Below are positions 31,698 through 41,441 of a stretch of 64,000 nt of DNA, one piece after another (the first letter of the stretch is position 1; the number at the start of each line of letters is the position of its first letter). The stretch is from Arthrobacter horti. Lineage in GTDB: Bacteria > Actinomycetota > Actinomycetes > Actinomycetales > Micrococcaceae. Made by a program: the position numbers and the translations under genes. Location of the stretch: contig NZ_JAVALS010000005.1 in NCBI RefSeq assembly GCF_030731045.1, forward strand, positions 124,001-188,000. The letters are read 5' to 3'. Under the pieces are notes generated by a model. It was not told the origin of the DNA and did not search any database. It saw only the letters and a program-made list of their open reading frames with translations.

Positions 31698-31713
31698 TGT
31701 GAAAACATTCACA
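31698..31713 (-). promoter_or_regulatory. CRP/GlxR-type site upstream of ndh
   Basis: TGTGAAAACATTCACA contains the perfect CRP consensus TGTGA-N6-TCACA and is symmetric over six bases on each side. It sits just upstream of a -10-like TATTCT and overlaps where the -35 box should be. That position fits repression more than activation. Confidence 0.7.
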
Positions 31714-31751
31714 TAGTGAGTGCGGGGCTCATATCGTTCCAGGCGGACGGC

Positions 31752-33164
31752 TCAGCCTCCGGTGTCCGGCTCCTCGGCCGCGGTCCCGGAACCACTCTCC
31801 GCTGAGACGTCACGGGCCTCACGGCGCCCGACCCTCCGCACGTGCACCACGGCCGCGGCCAGCAGCAGCACCAGCAGAGCGCCGAACCCGAGCACGATGG
31901 CCGCCGGGCCCGTCGCGTCCAGCCCGTTCACGGCCTGGGCCACCGGGACCGGCGGGTCGGAGACGGACGGCTGGGGCATGAGACGTCCGGGGTCCGCCGG
32001 GGATTTCCCGTTGGCATCTCCCCCGCGCCGGTGCACCCTGATCCAGTCGGCGATGCTGCCCAGCGGATTCACATCGGTCTCCGGGACGTCGGCGGTCAGG
32101 GCCTTGTCCGCGTCCAGAATGCCGAACCCGTACAAGGGATCGCGACCGGGCGCTCCCGTGTCCCTGGCCGTGGAGACGATGCGGTTGATGACCTGCTTGG
32201 CGCTCATGTCCGGATATTTGGAACGGATGAGTGCCGCCACGCCGGCCACGATCGGCGCCGCTCCCGAGGTTCCGCTCCAGGTGGCATACAGGCCACCGGG
32301 CAGGGCGCCCTCCAGATCCTCCGCCGGCGCGGCCACCGCGATACTGATCCCCTGCGAGGACGAGTCCTGACTGGCCACGTTGTTCCGGTCCAGGCCGGCC
32401 ACCGTGACCACGCCCGGGATGGTCGCCGGTGCGCCCACCTGGACATTGCCTCCGGCCCGGTTGCCGGCCGCGGCGACGATCACCACGTCCTTCTGCTCGG
32501 CGTAGAGGAACGCGGCGTCCCAGCTCTGCGGCCAGTCCGGGGAGGAGCTGCCCAGCGAGATGTTGATGACCTTGGCCCCGTGGTCGACGGCCCAGCGCAC
32601 GGCCTCCGGGATCTGGTCCTGGTCCGACTTGCCCGCCGGGTTCGGGGAACCCAGCCAGGTGGAGATGGAGAGCAGTTGGGCGTCCGGGGCGACGCCGATC
32701 ATCCCGTCCGGACCTGTTCCCGCGCCGGCCACCGTGGCGGGGTCCGGGCTGGGACTCGGACTGGAGCCGGGTCCGGCGGTCGGCCAGCTGCCGTGGCCCC
32801 GTCCGGCCAGGAGGCTGGCCACCAGCGTCCCGTGCTCGGGCTTGGCACCGATGCTCTTGGTCCCGTCAGGGGCGCCGGCGCCGGAGACGTCCGTGCCGTC
32901 CACCACGGCGCCCTTGAGATCGGGATGCGAAGTGTCGATGCCGGAGTCGATGACCGCCACCTTCACCCCGCCGCCGCGGCTCTGCTTCCACGCCTTGGTG
33001 ATGCCGTAAGCGTCAAGCCAGTACTCGCCGTCGCGCACCGAGTCCGCATGGGCGGGGACTGTGGCCGTCAGCGGCCCTGCCAGGGCCAGTGAGAGGGCAC
33101 CCGCCATCACACGGAGACCGGCACGCAGGCCTGTCTTCGTCATCGAGCGTCGTGCCACATGCAC
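31752..33164 (-). CDS. S8 family serine peptidase (mycosin/MycP-like)
   Basis: 470 residues; ATG 33164 has AGGAG 5 bases upstream. Signal peptide about 1-40 (AGALSLALAGPLTATVPAHA). The subtilisin domain has Asp73 (AVIDSGID), His111 (EHGTLVAS), the oxyanion Asn235 (AAAGN) and Ser300 (WSGTSGAAP). A Pro/Ser/Gly loop (about 128-152) is inserted before the core continues. There is a C-terminal TM helix (about 420-443) with a basic stop-transfer RRVGRR, so the catalytic domain is extracytoplasmic and anchored. This architecture matches mycosins of type VII secretion, but no ESX genes are in the window. Confidence 0.88.
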   Translation of the reverse strand: MHVARRSMTKTGLRAGLRVMAGALSLALAGPLTATVPAHADSVRDGEYWLDAYGITKAWKQSRGGGVKVAVIDSGIDTSHPDLKGAVVDGTDVSGAGAPDGTKSIGAKPEHGTLVASLLAGRGHGSWPTAGPGSSPSPSPDPATVAGAGTGPDGMIGVAPDAQLLSISTWLGSPNPAGKSDQDQIPEAVRWAVDHGAKVINISLGSSSPDWPQSWDAAFLYAEQKDVVIVAAAGNRAGGNVQVGAPATIPGVVTVAGLDRNNVASQDSSSQGISIAVAAPAEDLEGALPGGLYATWSGTSGAAPIVAGVAALIRSKYPDMSAKQVINRIVSTARDTGAPGRDPLYGFGILDADKALTADVPETDVNPLGSIADWIRVHRRGGDANGKSPADPGRLMPQPSVSDPPVPVAQAVNGLDATGPAAIVLGFGALLVLLLAAAVVHVRRVGRREARDVSAESGSGTAAEEPDTGG

Positions 33165-33231
33165 TCCTGTCGTTCCGTCGCGGGGACGGCAGCGGACCAG
33201 CTCGGGGCCGCCGTCCCATCGGCGTCGCGTC

Positions 33232-34854
33232 TCAGTCGATGCTGAGGGCGATTCCGTCCAGAATATCGTGCTCGCTGGTCACGGCCTCCGTGAGGCTCCC
33301 GCCGCTGAGCTCCTCCAGACGGCTGAGGATGGTCCGCCACACCAGGGCGCCTGCCCCGATCACATCCACCCGTCCCGGATGCATGAAGCCGAGCGCGGCG
33401 CGCTCGTTATGGCTCATCGCCAGGAGACGGTCGCAGGCGTCGCGGAAGGCGTCCAGGCTGTGGCGGCTCCCGTGGATCAGGCTGGAGTCGTACTGTTCCA
33501 GGCCCAGGGCGAACGCCGTGATGGTGGTGATGGAACCCGCCACCCCGACGACGGCGCTCGCGCGGCCGAGCGGGACGGTTTCCAGCACCAGGTCGATCGC
33601 CGCATTCACGTCCACCTCTGCGGCCGCGATCTCCTCCGCCGTGGGCGGATCGCTGCGCAGGTGCCGCTCGGTGAGCCGCACACAGCCGATGTCGACACTG
33701 CGCGCGGCCTGCACACCGTCGTCGTCGCCGACGACGAACTCGGTGCTGCCGCCGCCGAGGTCCACCACGAGCGTCAGCTCGCTGCCGCGGGGCGGCAGGA
33801 CGCTGGCGGCGCCGGCGAAGGACAGCGCCGCCTCCTCGTCGCCGGAGATGACCTCCACCTCCACGCCGAGCCGCTCGCGGATGCCTTCCAGGAAGAGTTC
33901 CCGGTTCCGGGCGTCGCGGGTGGCCGAGGTGGCCACGAAGCGGATGTCGGCCGGGGTGAGGTGGGTGGTGCCGCCGTCCGCGGTGGGTTCGGGATGTCCG
34001 GCGATGAGTGCGGCGTACTCCTCCGCCGCGGCAAACGTGCGCTCCAGGGCCTCCGGGGCGAACTTGCCCGTCTTGTCCACGTCCTGGCCCAGCCGGACCA
34101 CGCGCATCCGGCGTTCGATGTCTTCCAGGCGGCCCTTGGCGTCGCGGTCCGCGATCAGCAGGCGGATCGAGTTGGTGCCGCAGTCGATGGCCGCCACGCG
34201 GCGGGTGGTGGAGCGGCGCGGGGCCGGGCGGCCCACCAGATCGGGGCGGCCCTGGGGGCCATGGCGGCTCAGGTCCTTCTCCGGTGCCTGGCCGCTGGTG
34301 TCCCAGGCGCCGTCGCAGTGGCAACGCTCCACGGTCCACCACTCGGCGATCCCCCCCAGGGCCTCATCGCCCAGCGGGTTCACTCCGGAGCCGGCGGCCA
34401 GCGAATGGCCCACCAGCACATGGAGGCACTTCACGCGTTCCGGCATGCCGCCGGCGGAGATCCCGTCGATCTCCGGAACCTCGCCCACGCCGCTGGTCCG
34501 TCCGATCTCGGCACGCGCGGCCAGATAGGCCTCGTGAGCGGCACGGTGAGCGGCCGCCAGCTCCGGATCGGCCGCCAGACGGTCGTTCATCTCGTTCATC
34601 CGGCCGGCCGCCTCCAGGCGGGACACGGCGGAGGTGATGACGGGGTGGGTGAGGTAGAAAGTGGTGGGGAACGGCGTGCCCGTGCTCAGCCGCGGCGCCG
34701 TGGCGGCGACGAGCGGGTTGCCGCAGACGCAGCGTGCGGAGATCTCCACGACGTCCCGGACCGGGCGCCCGAGCTGCCGGCTCAGCGTGTCCAGGTCGTG
34801 TTCCGTGACCCTGCGGGCCTCGCCGCCGGTCGCGCTCTGCGCCACTGCGCTCAT
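33232..34854 (-). CDS. DUF501-exopolyphosphatase (Ppx/GppA) fusion protein
   Basis: 540 residues from ATG 34854 (GAGGA 8 bases upstream); GTG 34869 is an alternative. The N-terminal part (about 15-185) is DUF501 with its cysteine motifs CVCGNP and CHCDGAW. It is joined by an Arg-rich linker (RHGPQGRPDLVGRPAPRRST) to a complete Ppx/GppA phosphatase: AAIDCGTNSIRLLIAD phosphate loop, FVATSATRDARN, SGDEEA and VVDLGGGSTEFV. Ppx hydrolyses polyphosphate or pppGpp. In many actinobacteria DUF501 and ppx are adjacent separate genes, so fusion is notable. I see no frame break in the open frame. Confidence 0.88.
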   Translation of the reverse strand: MSAVAQSATGGEARRVTEHDLDTLSRQLGRPVRDVVEISARCVCGNPLVAATAPRLSTGTPFPTTFYLTHPVITSAVSRLEAAGRMNEMNDRLAADPELAAAHRAAHEAYLAARAEIGRTSGVGEVPEIDGISAGGMPERVKCLHVLVGHSLAAGSGVNPLGDEALGGIAEWWTVERCHCDGAWDTSGQAPEKDLSRHGPQGRPDLVGRPAPRRSTTRRVAAIDCGTNSIRLLIADRDAKGRLEDIERRMRVVRLGQDVDKTGKFAPEALERTFAAAEEYAALIAGHPEPTADGGTTHLTPADIRFVATSATRDARNRELFLEGIRERLGVEVEVISGDEEAALSFAGAASVLPPRGSELTLVVDLGGGSTEFVVGDDDGVQAARSVDIGCVRLTERHLRSDPPTAEEIAAAEVDVNAAIDLVLETVPLGRASAVVGVAGSITTITAFALGLEQYDSSLIHGSRHSLDAFRDACDRLLAMSHNERAALGFMHPGRVDVIGAGALVWRTILSRLEELSGGSLTEAVTSEHDILDGIALSID

Positions 34855-34893
34855 TCGTTTCGTCCTCACTGTGGCGGGGAATCCGCCGATGCT

Positions 34894-35622
34894 CTACTTG
34901 TTGGCTTCCCGGACCGAGTCCAGGAATTTCTGGGTCCAGGGTTCGTCCTGGCCGGTGGCCGCCGCGGTCCCGTCCGGCGTTCCCGCGGGGATCCCGGCCG
35001 TGCCGCCGTCCTTCCCGAAGACCCAGTACCCGATCTCTCCGGGCATCACCATGTTAATGCGGTCGCGGGCCTGCTGCCGGACGTAGGCCGGATCGTTCCA
35101 CCGGCTGATCTGCTTGGTCAGGTCCTGCCGCTCGGCCTGACGTGCTCGGATGTCCGCCTGGAGCTGCGAGATCTGCTGCCGCTGATCCCACCAGTTCTTC
35201 ACGGTCGGGGCCAGCAGGACCGTGATGGCCACCATCACCAGCCCGAGGGCCAGCAGCCGCCCGGAGAAGGCGCGGGCCGGGACGGGGGCGGCATCCTGTT
35301 CCTTGGACTTGGAGTGGTCCTTGCCGGACTTCTTGCCACTTCCGTCGCCGTGCCCCTTGCCGGATCCGCCGGCCGGCTTGCCAACCGCAGTCTTCGACTT
35401 GCCATGGTGGCTGCCGTGACCGTCCTGAGATTTGCCGGACTCAGCCTTGGGCTCCGGCTTCGGCCGTACCTTGACCGGCAGCTCCGTCACCTCGGCGTCG
35501 CGGGCCTCCGGTGCCGGTGCGCTCGGCCTCTCGGCCGCACTCAGCCTCTCAGCCGCACGGGGCGCGCGAGCACCGCCGTCGAGCACATGAGCGCGCGGTA
35601 CCTTGGGTCGGCGGGTGGCCAC
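34894..35622 (-). CDS. ftsB: FtsB/DivIC family septum formation protein
   Basis: About 242 residues from GTG 35622, spaced well from AGAGG; GTG 35631 is less well placed. The cytoplasmic N-terminus is long (about 120 residues), first Ala/Pro-rich and then Lys/Gly/His/Ser-rich (KSKTAVGKPAGGSGKGHGDG). One TM helix (LLALGLVMVAITVLLAPTV) is followed by a short coiled coil (QQISQLQADIRARQAERQDL) and RDRINMVMPGEIGYWV, the FtsB/DivIC domain end. FtsB joins FtsL and FtsQ in the divisome. The eno-ftsB-DUF501/ppx order is the common actinobacterial arrangement. Confidence 0.85.
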   Translation of the reverse strand: MATRRPKVPRAHVLDGGARAPRAAERLSAAERPSAPAPEARDAEVTELPVKVRPKPEPKAESGKSQDGHGSHHGKSKTAVGKPAGGSGKGHGDGSGKKSGKDHSKSKEQDAAPVPARAFSGRLLALGLVMVAITVLLAPTVKNWWDQRQQISQLQADIRARQAERQDLTKQISRWNDPAYVRQQARDRINMVMPGEIGYWVFGKDGGTAGIPAGTPDGTAAATGQDEPWTQKFLDSVREANK

Positions 35623-35696
35623 GGTGATCACCTCTGAAAAGTCTGGCTGCGGGAGTCTGGACGAAAGCGGTTCCGCCGCACGGGCGGTTAAACGCC

Positions 35697-35737
35697 GGAA
35701 CGGCGGTCATGGTTCCTTCAACCATAACCACCGTTCC
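35697..35737 (-). terminator. Terminator hairpin after enolase
   Basis: An 18-base arm on each side (35697-35714 with 35720-35737) pairs apart from two G-U-type positions; loop CCTTC. It is 16 bases past the eno stop and before ftsB. Confidence 0.65.
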
Positions 35738-35752
35738 GGGCAGCGCCGGGCT

Positions 35753-37084
<1,332 letters not shown>

Positions 37085-37175
37085 TCAGTCGTGGATGGGC
37101 CGTGCGGTGAGGACGGCCTCGTCCCGCCTCAAGCCTAGCGCAGGGGCTGATCGCCCACGCTCGGGGGACGGAGTA

Positions 37176-37556
37176 TTAACGCTCGCCGGGACCATCTTGG
37201 GCGTAGCGCCGGCACTGGGGACACTCCTCGATCACCGCATGGCTGCAGCTCATGGTGTGACGGAGAAACTGTGCGGCGGAGTGTGCCTGAGTGGCCTCCC
37301 GCTCCAGCCTCTCGGCAACGGCGGCAAGAATGGCCCCACGCTCGGCGGCGGGCGCGGCCAGCAACTGTCTGAGGGTGGGGATCCCCACTCCGGCCAGACG
37401 CAGCCGGCGGATGATCACCGCCTGGTCCACCTGATCCCGGGTGTAGTCGCGCTGATTCCCGGCGCGTCGCTCGGGTCTGAGCAGAAGTTCGTCCTCCCAA
37501 TGGCGGAGCACATGGGTGGGGACTCCGGCCAGCTCGGCCGCACGGGAGATCCTCAT
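37176..37556 (-). CDS. MerR family transcriptional regulator
   Basis: 126 residues. The N-terminal winged helix is MRISRAAELAGVPTHVLRHW with RPERRAGNQRDYTRDQVDQ. A helical linker (ERGAILAAVAERLEREATQ) leads to a C-terminus with three cysteines (SCSHAVIEECPQCRRY). These could bind a metal or sense redox or thiol-reactive agents. It diverges from a metallo-hydrolase gene across only 47 bases, which contain a MerR-type 19-bp-spacer promoter. Activation of that gene is likely. Confidence 0.85.
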   Translation of the reverse strand: MRISRAAELAGVPTHVLRHWEDELLLRPERRAGNQRDYTRDQVDQAVIIRRLRLAGVGIPTLRQLLAAPAAERGAILAAVAERLEREATQAHSAAQFLRHTMSCSHAVIEECPQCRRYAQDGPGER

Positions 37557-37565
37557 GAACCCATC

Positions 37566-37596
37566 TTGCCTTCAGGCCGACCTGAACTTCTACTGT
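37566..37596 (+). promoter_or_regulatory. MerR-type promoter with 19-bp spacer and dyad
   Basis: TTGCCT (-35, 37566-37571) and TACTGT (-10, 37591-37596) are separated by 19 bp, the over-long spacer of MerR-activated promoters. The dyad TTCAGG-CCGA-CCTGAA (37571-37586) lies inside it. The -10 box is 7 bases before the hydrolase ATG, so that mRNA would be leaderless. Confidence 0.7.
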
Positions 37597-37603
37597 CGAA
37601 GCC

Positions 37604-38557
37604 ATGGACGTCACCTTCCACCCCAATCCGTTCGCCGGTCTCGACTCCCGTGCCGCGCTCCTGACCCCCTCTGAAGCCGTGTCGATGGCCCTGGCCGAGG
37701 TCCGGTCCCTCGCGCTGCCGCGCCGCCCGGACCGAGGGCTGCTTGCCACCTTCGCCGAGAGGGCCTCCGGTCCCCTTCCGAAGGCCCGGCGGACCGTGCG
37801 TCTCCAGCTCCTGCGCCAGGTGCCCCGCTCCGTGCCAGGCCGGCTTCTCTTCGAACGAGCCACCGGAGCAGAGCAACTCAGCCTGCAGTCGTTCGTCATT
37901 CATCATCCGGCGGCCAGAATCCTCGTCGACCCGGCGATTCCCGCGGAGGTCCACACCCGGGTCATGCCGGACCTTGAACCGCTCATGAGGGCCACGATCA
38001 GGCCTCCGGCATCGACCATTCCGACGGCGGTGGCCCTCCAGGAGGCGGGGATCGTTCCGGACATCTCCTTGTGCACTCATGCCCACTGGGACCACGTGTC
38101 AGGACTGCTCGACCTCCCGGCGCTGCCGGCACTTCTCCGTGACACCGAAGTGAGCTGGGCCGCCACCGGAGCCCGCGCTCCGGCAGGCGGTGTCCGCCGG
38201 GCGCTCGGCGGACGGGAGCTGTTCACCTTCAGCTTGGAGGGACCGCCGGTCCTGACCTTCGACCACAGCCACGACCTGTTCGGCGACGGGAGCGTGGTGC
38301 TGGTGGATCTGGCCGGTCATACACCGGGAAGCATCGGGATCCTGCTGGCCACGGACAGCGGTCCCGTCCTGCTTGCCGGAGACGTCGCGTGGCACGGGAT
38401 GCAGATCGAGCAGCTGCGACAGCGCTCCGGATTCCCAGGATGTCTGGTGGACACCGATCGGGAGGCGAACTGGCGCGCGCTCCACCGCTTGCATGTTCTG
38501 CCGCCATCGGTGCAGGTGATCCCGAGTCACGACCATGGAAGGGCCACTCGCATCTGA
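37604..38557 (+). CDS. MBL-fold metallo-hydrolase
   Basis: 317 residues. Metallo-beta-lactamase fold with the metal motif THAHWDH, then DLAGHTPGSIG (His), LLAGDVAW (Asp) and SHDHG (His) in order. The first 95 residues form an N-terminal extension without recognisable motif. It could hydrolyse a lactone, thioester or similar ester; the substrate cannot be named. The promoter has the MerR 19-bp architecture and the divergent MerR gene is its likely activator, so the enzyme is probably part of a stress or xenobiotic response. Confidence 0.85.
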   Translation: MDVTFHPNPFAGLDSRAALLTPSEAVSMALAEVRSLALPRRPDRGLLATFAERASGPLPKARRTVRLQLLRQVPRSVPGRLLFERATGAEQLSLQSFVIHHPAARILVDPAIPAEVHTRVMPDLEPLMRATIRPPASTIPTAVALQEAGIVPDISLCTHAHWDHVSGLLDLPALPALLRDTEVSWAATGARAPAGGVRRALGGRELFTFSLEGPPVLTFDHSHDLFGDGSVVLVDLAGHTPGSIGILLATDSGPVLLAGDVAWHGMQIEQLRQRSGFPGCLVDTDREANWRALHRLHVLPPSVQVIPSHDHGRATRI

Positions 38558-38617
38558 GCCCGCGGCACCATTCAACACGGGCGATCCATTCGGATCCCGG
38601 ACGGACCGGGCGGGTGT

Positions 38618-39310
38618 CTACTGCCCGGGCTCCCGACGCCGGAGAGCCGCCCGCAGGGCACGCTCGGCGTCAAGGCCCCGAACGTGAGCCTTGGCGACCA
38701 TCGCGAGGAGGAACTCTCCGAGCGCTTCCTCGTCACCGAACACCTCATCCGGAAAAGCCCCGTCGGACGACGGCGCCGCCGCCGGTTCCAGCGTCACGCC
38801 CTGCCGCTCGGCCCGGCCGAGCAGCTTGGCGGCCCGGGCGAGCGCGGGCAGGGACTCCGGGACGCCGTCGAACACGGAACCCCGGCGCGGTTTCTCCGCG
38901 CGCTTCACCGCGTCCCAGCGCAGCTCGATCTCCTCCACGGTCGCGGGGAAGGTGTCCCGGAGGGAGCCGTCGGCGTGGAACACATGGGGGTTACGGCGGA
39001 TGAGCTTGGCCCGCAGGCCGTCGGCCACGTCGCCGAAGGCGAACCGCCCGTCCTCTTCGGCGATGCGCGCGTGCAGCACCACCTGGAGGAGGACGTCGCC
39101 CAGCTCCTGCGCCAGCTCCTGTGTCAGATCGGTGCCGCGTTCCAAGGTCTCCACCACCTCGTGAGCCTCCTCGATCAGGTACTCGAGGAGGCTCACGTGG
39201 GTGAGCGCCCGGGTCCAGGGGCAGTGGGTGCGGAGGGCGGCGATGCACTCCAGGAGCGCATCGGTCCGCTCCCCCGCCGTCACGTTCTGGTCCCCGGGCA
39301 CGTGGCTCAT
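38618..39310 (-). CDS. mazG: MazG family nucleotide pyrophosphohydrolase
   Basis: 230 residues. The MazG metal motif is EEAHEVVETLE with partner ELGDVLLQVVLHARIAEE; then FGDVADGLRAKLIRRNPHVF, typical of MazG. It hydrolyses (d)NTPs to NMP and PPi, cleansing the pool or lowering ppGpp. Only one MazG unit is present, with a variable C-terminal half, so it is shorter than the two-domain E. coli protein. The start overlaps the stop of add by 4 bases. Confidence 0.92.
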   Translation of the reverse strand: MSHVPGDQNVTAGERTDALLECIAALRTHCPWTRALTHVSLLEYLIEEAHEVVETLERGTDLTQELAQELGDVLLQVVLHARIAEEDGRFAFGDVADGLRAKLIRRNPHVFHADGSLRDTFPATVEEIELRWDAVKRAEKPRRGSVFDGVPESLPALARAAKLLGRAERQGVTLEPAAAPSSDGAFPDEVFGDEEALGEFLLAMVAKAHVRGLDAERALRAALRRREPGQ

Positions 39311-40440
39311 GCCAGGTTGGCGTACGCCTCGTTGATGTACTCCACCAGGGCTTCCTTCTCCTCCAGCGGCAGGAAGGTGGCCTCGGCGGCATTGAGGGTC
39401 AGTTCCAGGAGGTCGTCCAGGTCATAGTCGAAGGTCTCCACCAGGAGCTCGAACTCGTCCGTCAGCGTGACGCCGCCCATGAGGCGGTTGTCCGTGTTGA
39501 TGGTGACGTTGAAGCCCGTCTGGTACAGCATGTCGATCGGGTGGGCGGAGATGTCTTCGCCGAAGCCGGCGATCGCGCCGGTCTGCAGGTTGGAGGACGG
39601 GCAGATCTCCAGCGCGATGCCGCGGTCGCGGACCCAGGACGCCAGGTGGCCGAAGGTCACCATGCCCACCTGGTCGCCGTCGTCGTCGGTCTCGAACTCC
39701 ACCGAGACGTCCTCGGCGATGCGCACACCGTGACCCAGGCGGAGGGCCCGGCCGTCCACCAGGGCGGACTGGATGCTGGCCAGGCCGTCGGCCTCGCCGG
39801 CGTGCACGGTGGCCGGGAAGTTGTTTTCGGCCAGGTACGTGAAGGCGTCACGGAAGCGCGACGGGGGGAAGCCGAGCTCCGCGCCGGCGATGTCGAAGCC
39901 GACGGCGCCGCGGTCACGGTGGCGGACGGCGAGTTCGGCGATCTCCTGTCCGCGGTCGGCGTGCCGCATGGCGGTGATGAGCTGGCCGACCTGGACCTCC
40001 TGGCCGCGCTCCTCGGCGGCGGCCATGCCGGCCTCCAGGCCCTCCTGCACGGCCTCGACGGCCTCATCCAGGGTGAGGCCGCGCTGCAGGTGCTGCTCCG
40101 GGGCCCAGCGGACCTCGCCGTAGACGACGCCGTCCTCGGCCAGGTCCTCAACGAACTCACGGGCCACGCGGATGAGGCCCTCTCGGGTCTGCATGACGGC
40201 GATGGTGTGGTCGAAGGTCTCCAGGTAGCGGACCAGCGAGCCGGAGTCGGCGGAGTCGCGGAACCACTCGCCCAGGGCCACCGGGTCGGTGGAGGGCAGC
40301 TCATGCCCGACCTCGGCGGCCAGCTCGATGATGGTGGCGGGGCGCAGGCCGCCGTCCAGGTGGTCGTGCAGCGAGACCTTGGGAAGGGTCTTGAGGTCGA
40401 AGTCGACGGCGGGAGCGGTGTTGTTCAGGGCTTCAGTCAC
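39307..40440 (-). CDS. add: Adenosine deaminase
   Basis: 377 residues from GTG 40440 (VTEALNNTAP); the frame is open back to 40527 but that part is not protein-like. It converts adenosine to inosine. Zinc/substrate motifs: SLHDHLDGGL, TVHAGEADG (His and Glu), RLGHGVRI and NTDNRL. No Shine-Dalgarno is visible, and TAGAGT lies 7 bases before the GTG, so a leaderless transcript is plausible. It is coupled to mazG. Confidence 0.93.
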   Translation of the reverse strand: MTEALNNTAPAVDFDLKTLPKVSLHDHLDGGLRPATIIELAAEVGHELPSTDPVALGEWFRDSADSGSLVRYLETFDHTIAVMQTREGLIRVAREFVEDLAEDGVVYGEVRWAPEQHLQRGLTLDEAVEAVQEGLEAGMAAAEERGQEVQVGQLITAMRHADRGQEIAELAVRHRDRGAVGFDIAGAELGFPPSRFRDAFTYLAENNFPATVHAGEADGLASIQSALVDGRALRLGHGVRIAEDVSVEFETDDDGDQVGMVTFGHLASWVRDRGIALEICPSSNLQTGAIAGFGEDISAHPIDMLYQTGFNVTINTDNRLMGGVTLTDEFELLVETFDYDLDDLLELTLNAAEATFLPLEEKEALVEYINEAYANLA

Positions 40441-40535
40441 GGGACAAACTCTAGTGTGCGGAAGCGGCGGCCTGGAAGCGCGGGGCCCGCGGCCGGATTC
40501 CTTTTCCGCGGGTGAATCACGGCGCAAAAACTGAA

Positions 40536-41234
40536 TTAGGGCGCGGACGGCGTCTCCGTGCTGCCGTTCTGGGGGTGGGGTTCGGGATCCAGACGTTCCT
40601 TCTTCAGGCTGACCGGGCGGTGGAGGTCCTCGGCGTCGCCCTTGCGCTTATGCCACCAGCGCAGCGCGTGGTCGATGACGAAGCCCAGTACCAGGGCGAA
40701 TCCGACGGCGATTCCGACGCCCAGCAGAGGATTGTGATGTACCCAGCGGCCCGCGAGCAGGCCGATGCCCATTGAATATCCCACCCAGGTCAGGCACGCG
40801 AATGCGTCCAGGGCGAAGAACTTCCGGTGCTTGAACCCGGTCTGACCTGCCACGTAATTGACGGCCACCCGGCCCCACGGGATGTACCGCGCCGTGAAGA
40901 TCAGGACGGCACCGCGTTTGGTGAGTTCATAGCGCGCCCATTCGAACATCTTCTGCACCCGCGGCCGACGCATCCATTTCCAGCGGTCGGTGCCGATCTT
41001 CCGGCCGAGCAGATATGCCGTGTTGTCGCCTGCCATGGCACCCACGAGTGCAGTCAGTGCCAGGAATACCAGATTCGGCTCCCCACTGTGCAGGGAGAGT
41101 GCGGACAGCGCGACGAGGGCGGTTTCGCTCGGGAGGATGGTCGCGAAACCGTCGACGAAGAAGAAGATCAGGAGCACCGGGTAGAGCCACGGCTGGCTTG
41201 CTGCATGAATCAGCCAGAGATTCAGAAAATCCAC
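40536..41234 (-). CDS. DedA family membrane protein
   Basis: 232 residues. The DedA core is clear: IFFFVDGFATILPSETALVALSALS, GAMAGDNTAYLLGRKIG, and FTARYIPWGRVAVNYVAGQTG with the conserved Arg. Four to five membrane segments, then a charged C-terminal tail of about 40 residues. Members act as lipid flippases or scramblases (undecaprenyl phosphate or phospholipid) or in membrane potential homeostasis; which applies here is unknown. Confidence 0.9.
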   Translation of the reverse strand: MDFLNLWLIHAASQPWLYPVLLIFFFVDGFATILPSETALVALSALSLHSGEPNLVFLALTALVGAMAGDNTAYLLGRKIGTDRWKWMRRPRVQKMFEWARYELTKRGAVLIFTARYIPWGRVAVNYVAGQTGFKHRKFFALDAFACLTWVGYSMGIGLLAGRWVHHNPLLGVGIAVGFALVLGFVIDHALRWWHKRKGDAEDLHRPVSLKKERLDPEPHPQNGSTETPSAP

Positions 41235-41277
41235 GCGGTGGCGCTCCTAGAGGAAAAGAAAAGATGAGGAAAGTGTC

Positions 41278-41315
41278 CCACGGTGGCCGCGCCGTTCGCT
41301 ACACGGCCACCGTGG
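41278..41315 (-). terminator. Hairpin downstream of the nucleoside operon
   Basis: A perfect 12-bp stem (41278-41289 with 41304-41315) and 14-base loop in the 207-base gap between the deoA stop and the DedA start; otherwise I see nothing in that gap. Confidence 0.45.
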
Positions 41316-41441
41316 ATTCGACACCTTCAACGCTACGCGGCGCCATCCACTCAGCGCTTCCCCCCAGGGGCCGATCATTCCGGCGTTCCGTCCTCATACC
41401 CAGGACGGAGCGCCGGGCGCCGGTTCTCCCCCTTCCGGGCG

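Noticed and set aside
41278-41315. Attenuator for deoA
   Set aside because: The hairpin is about 127 bases past the deoA stop and before another gene's end region, so it is listed only as a weak terminator.
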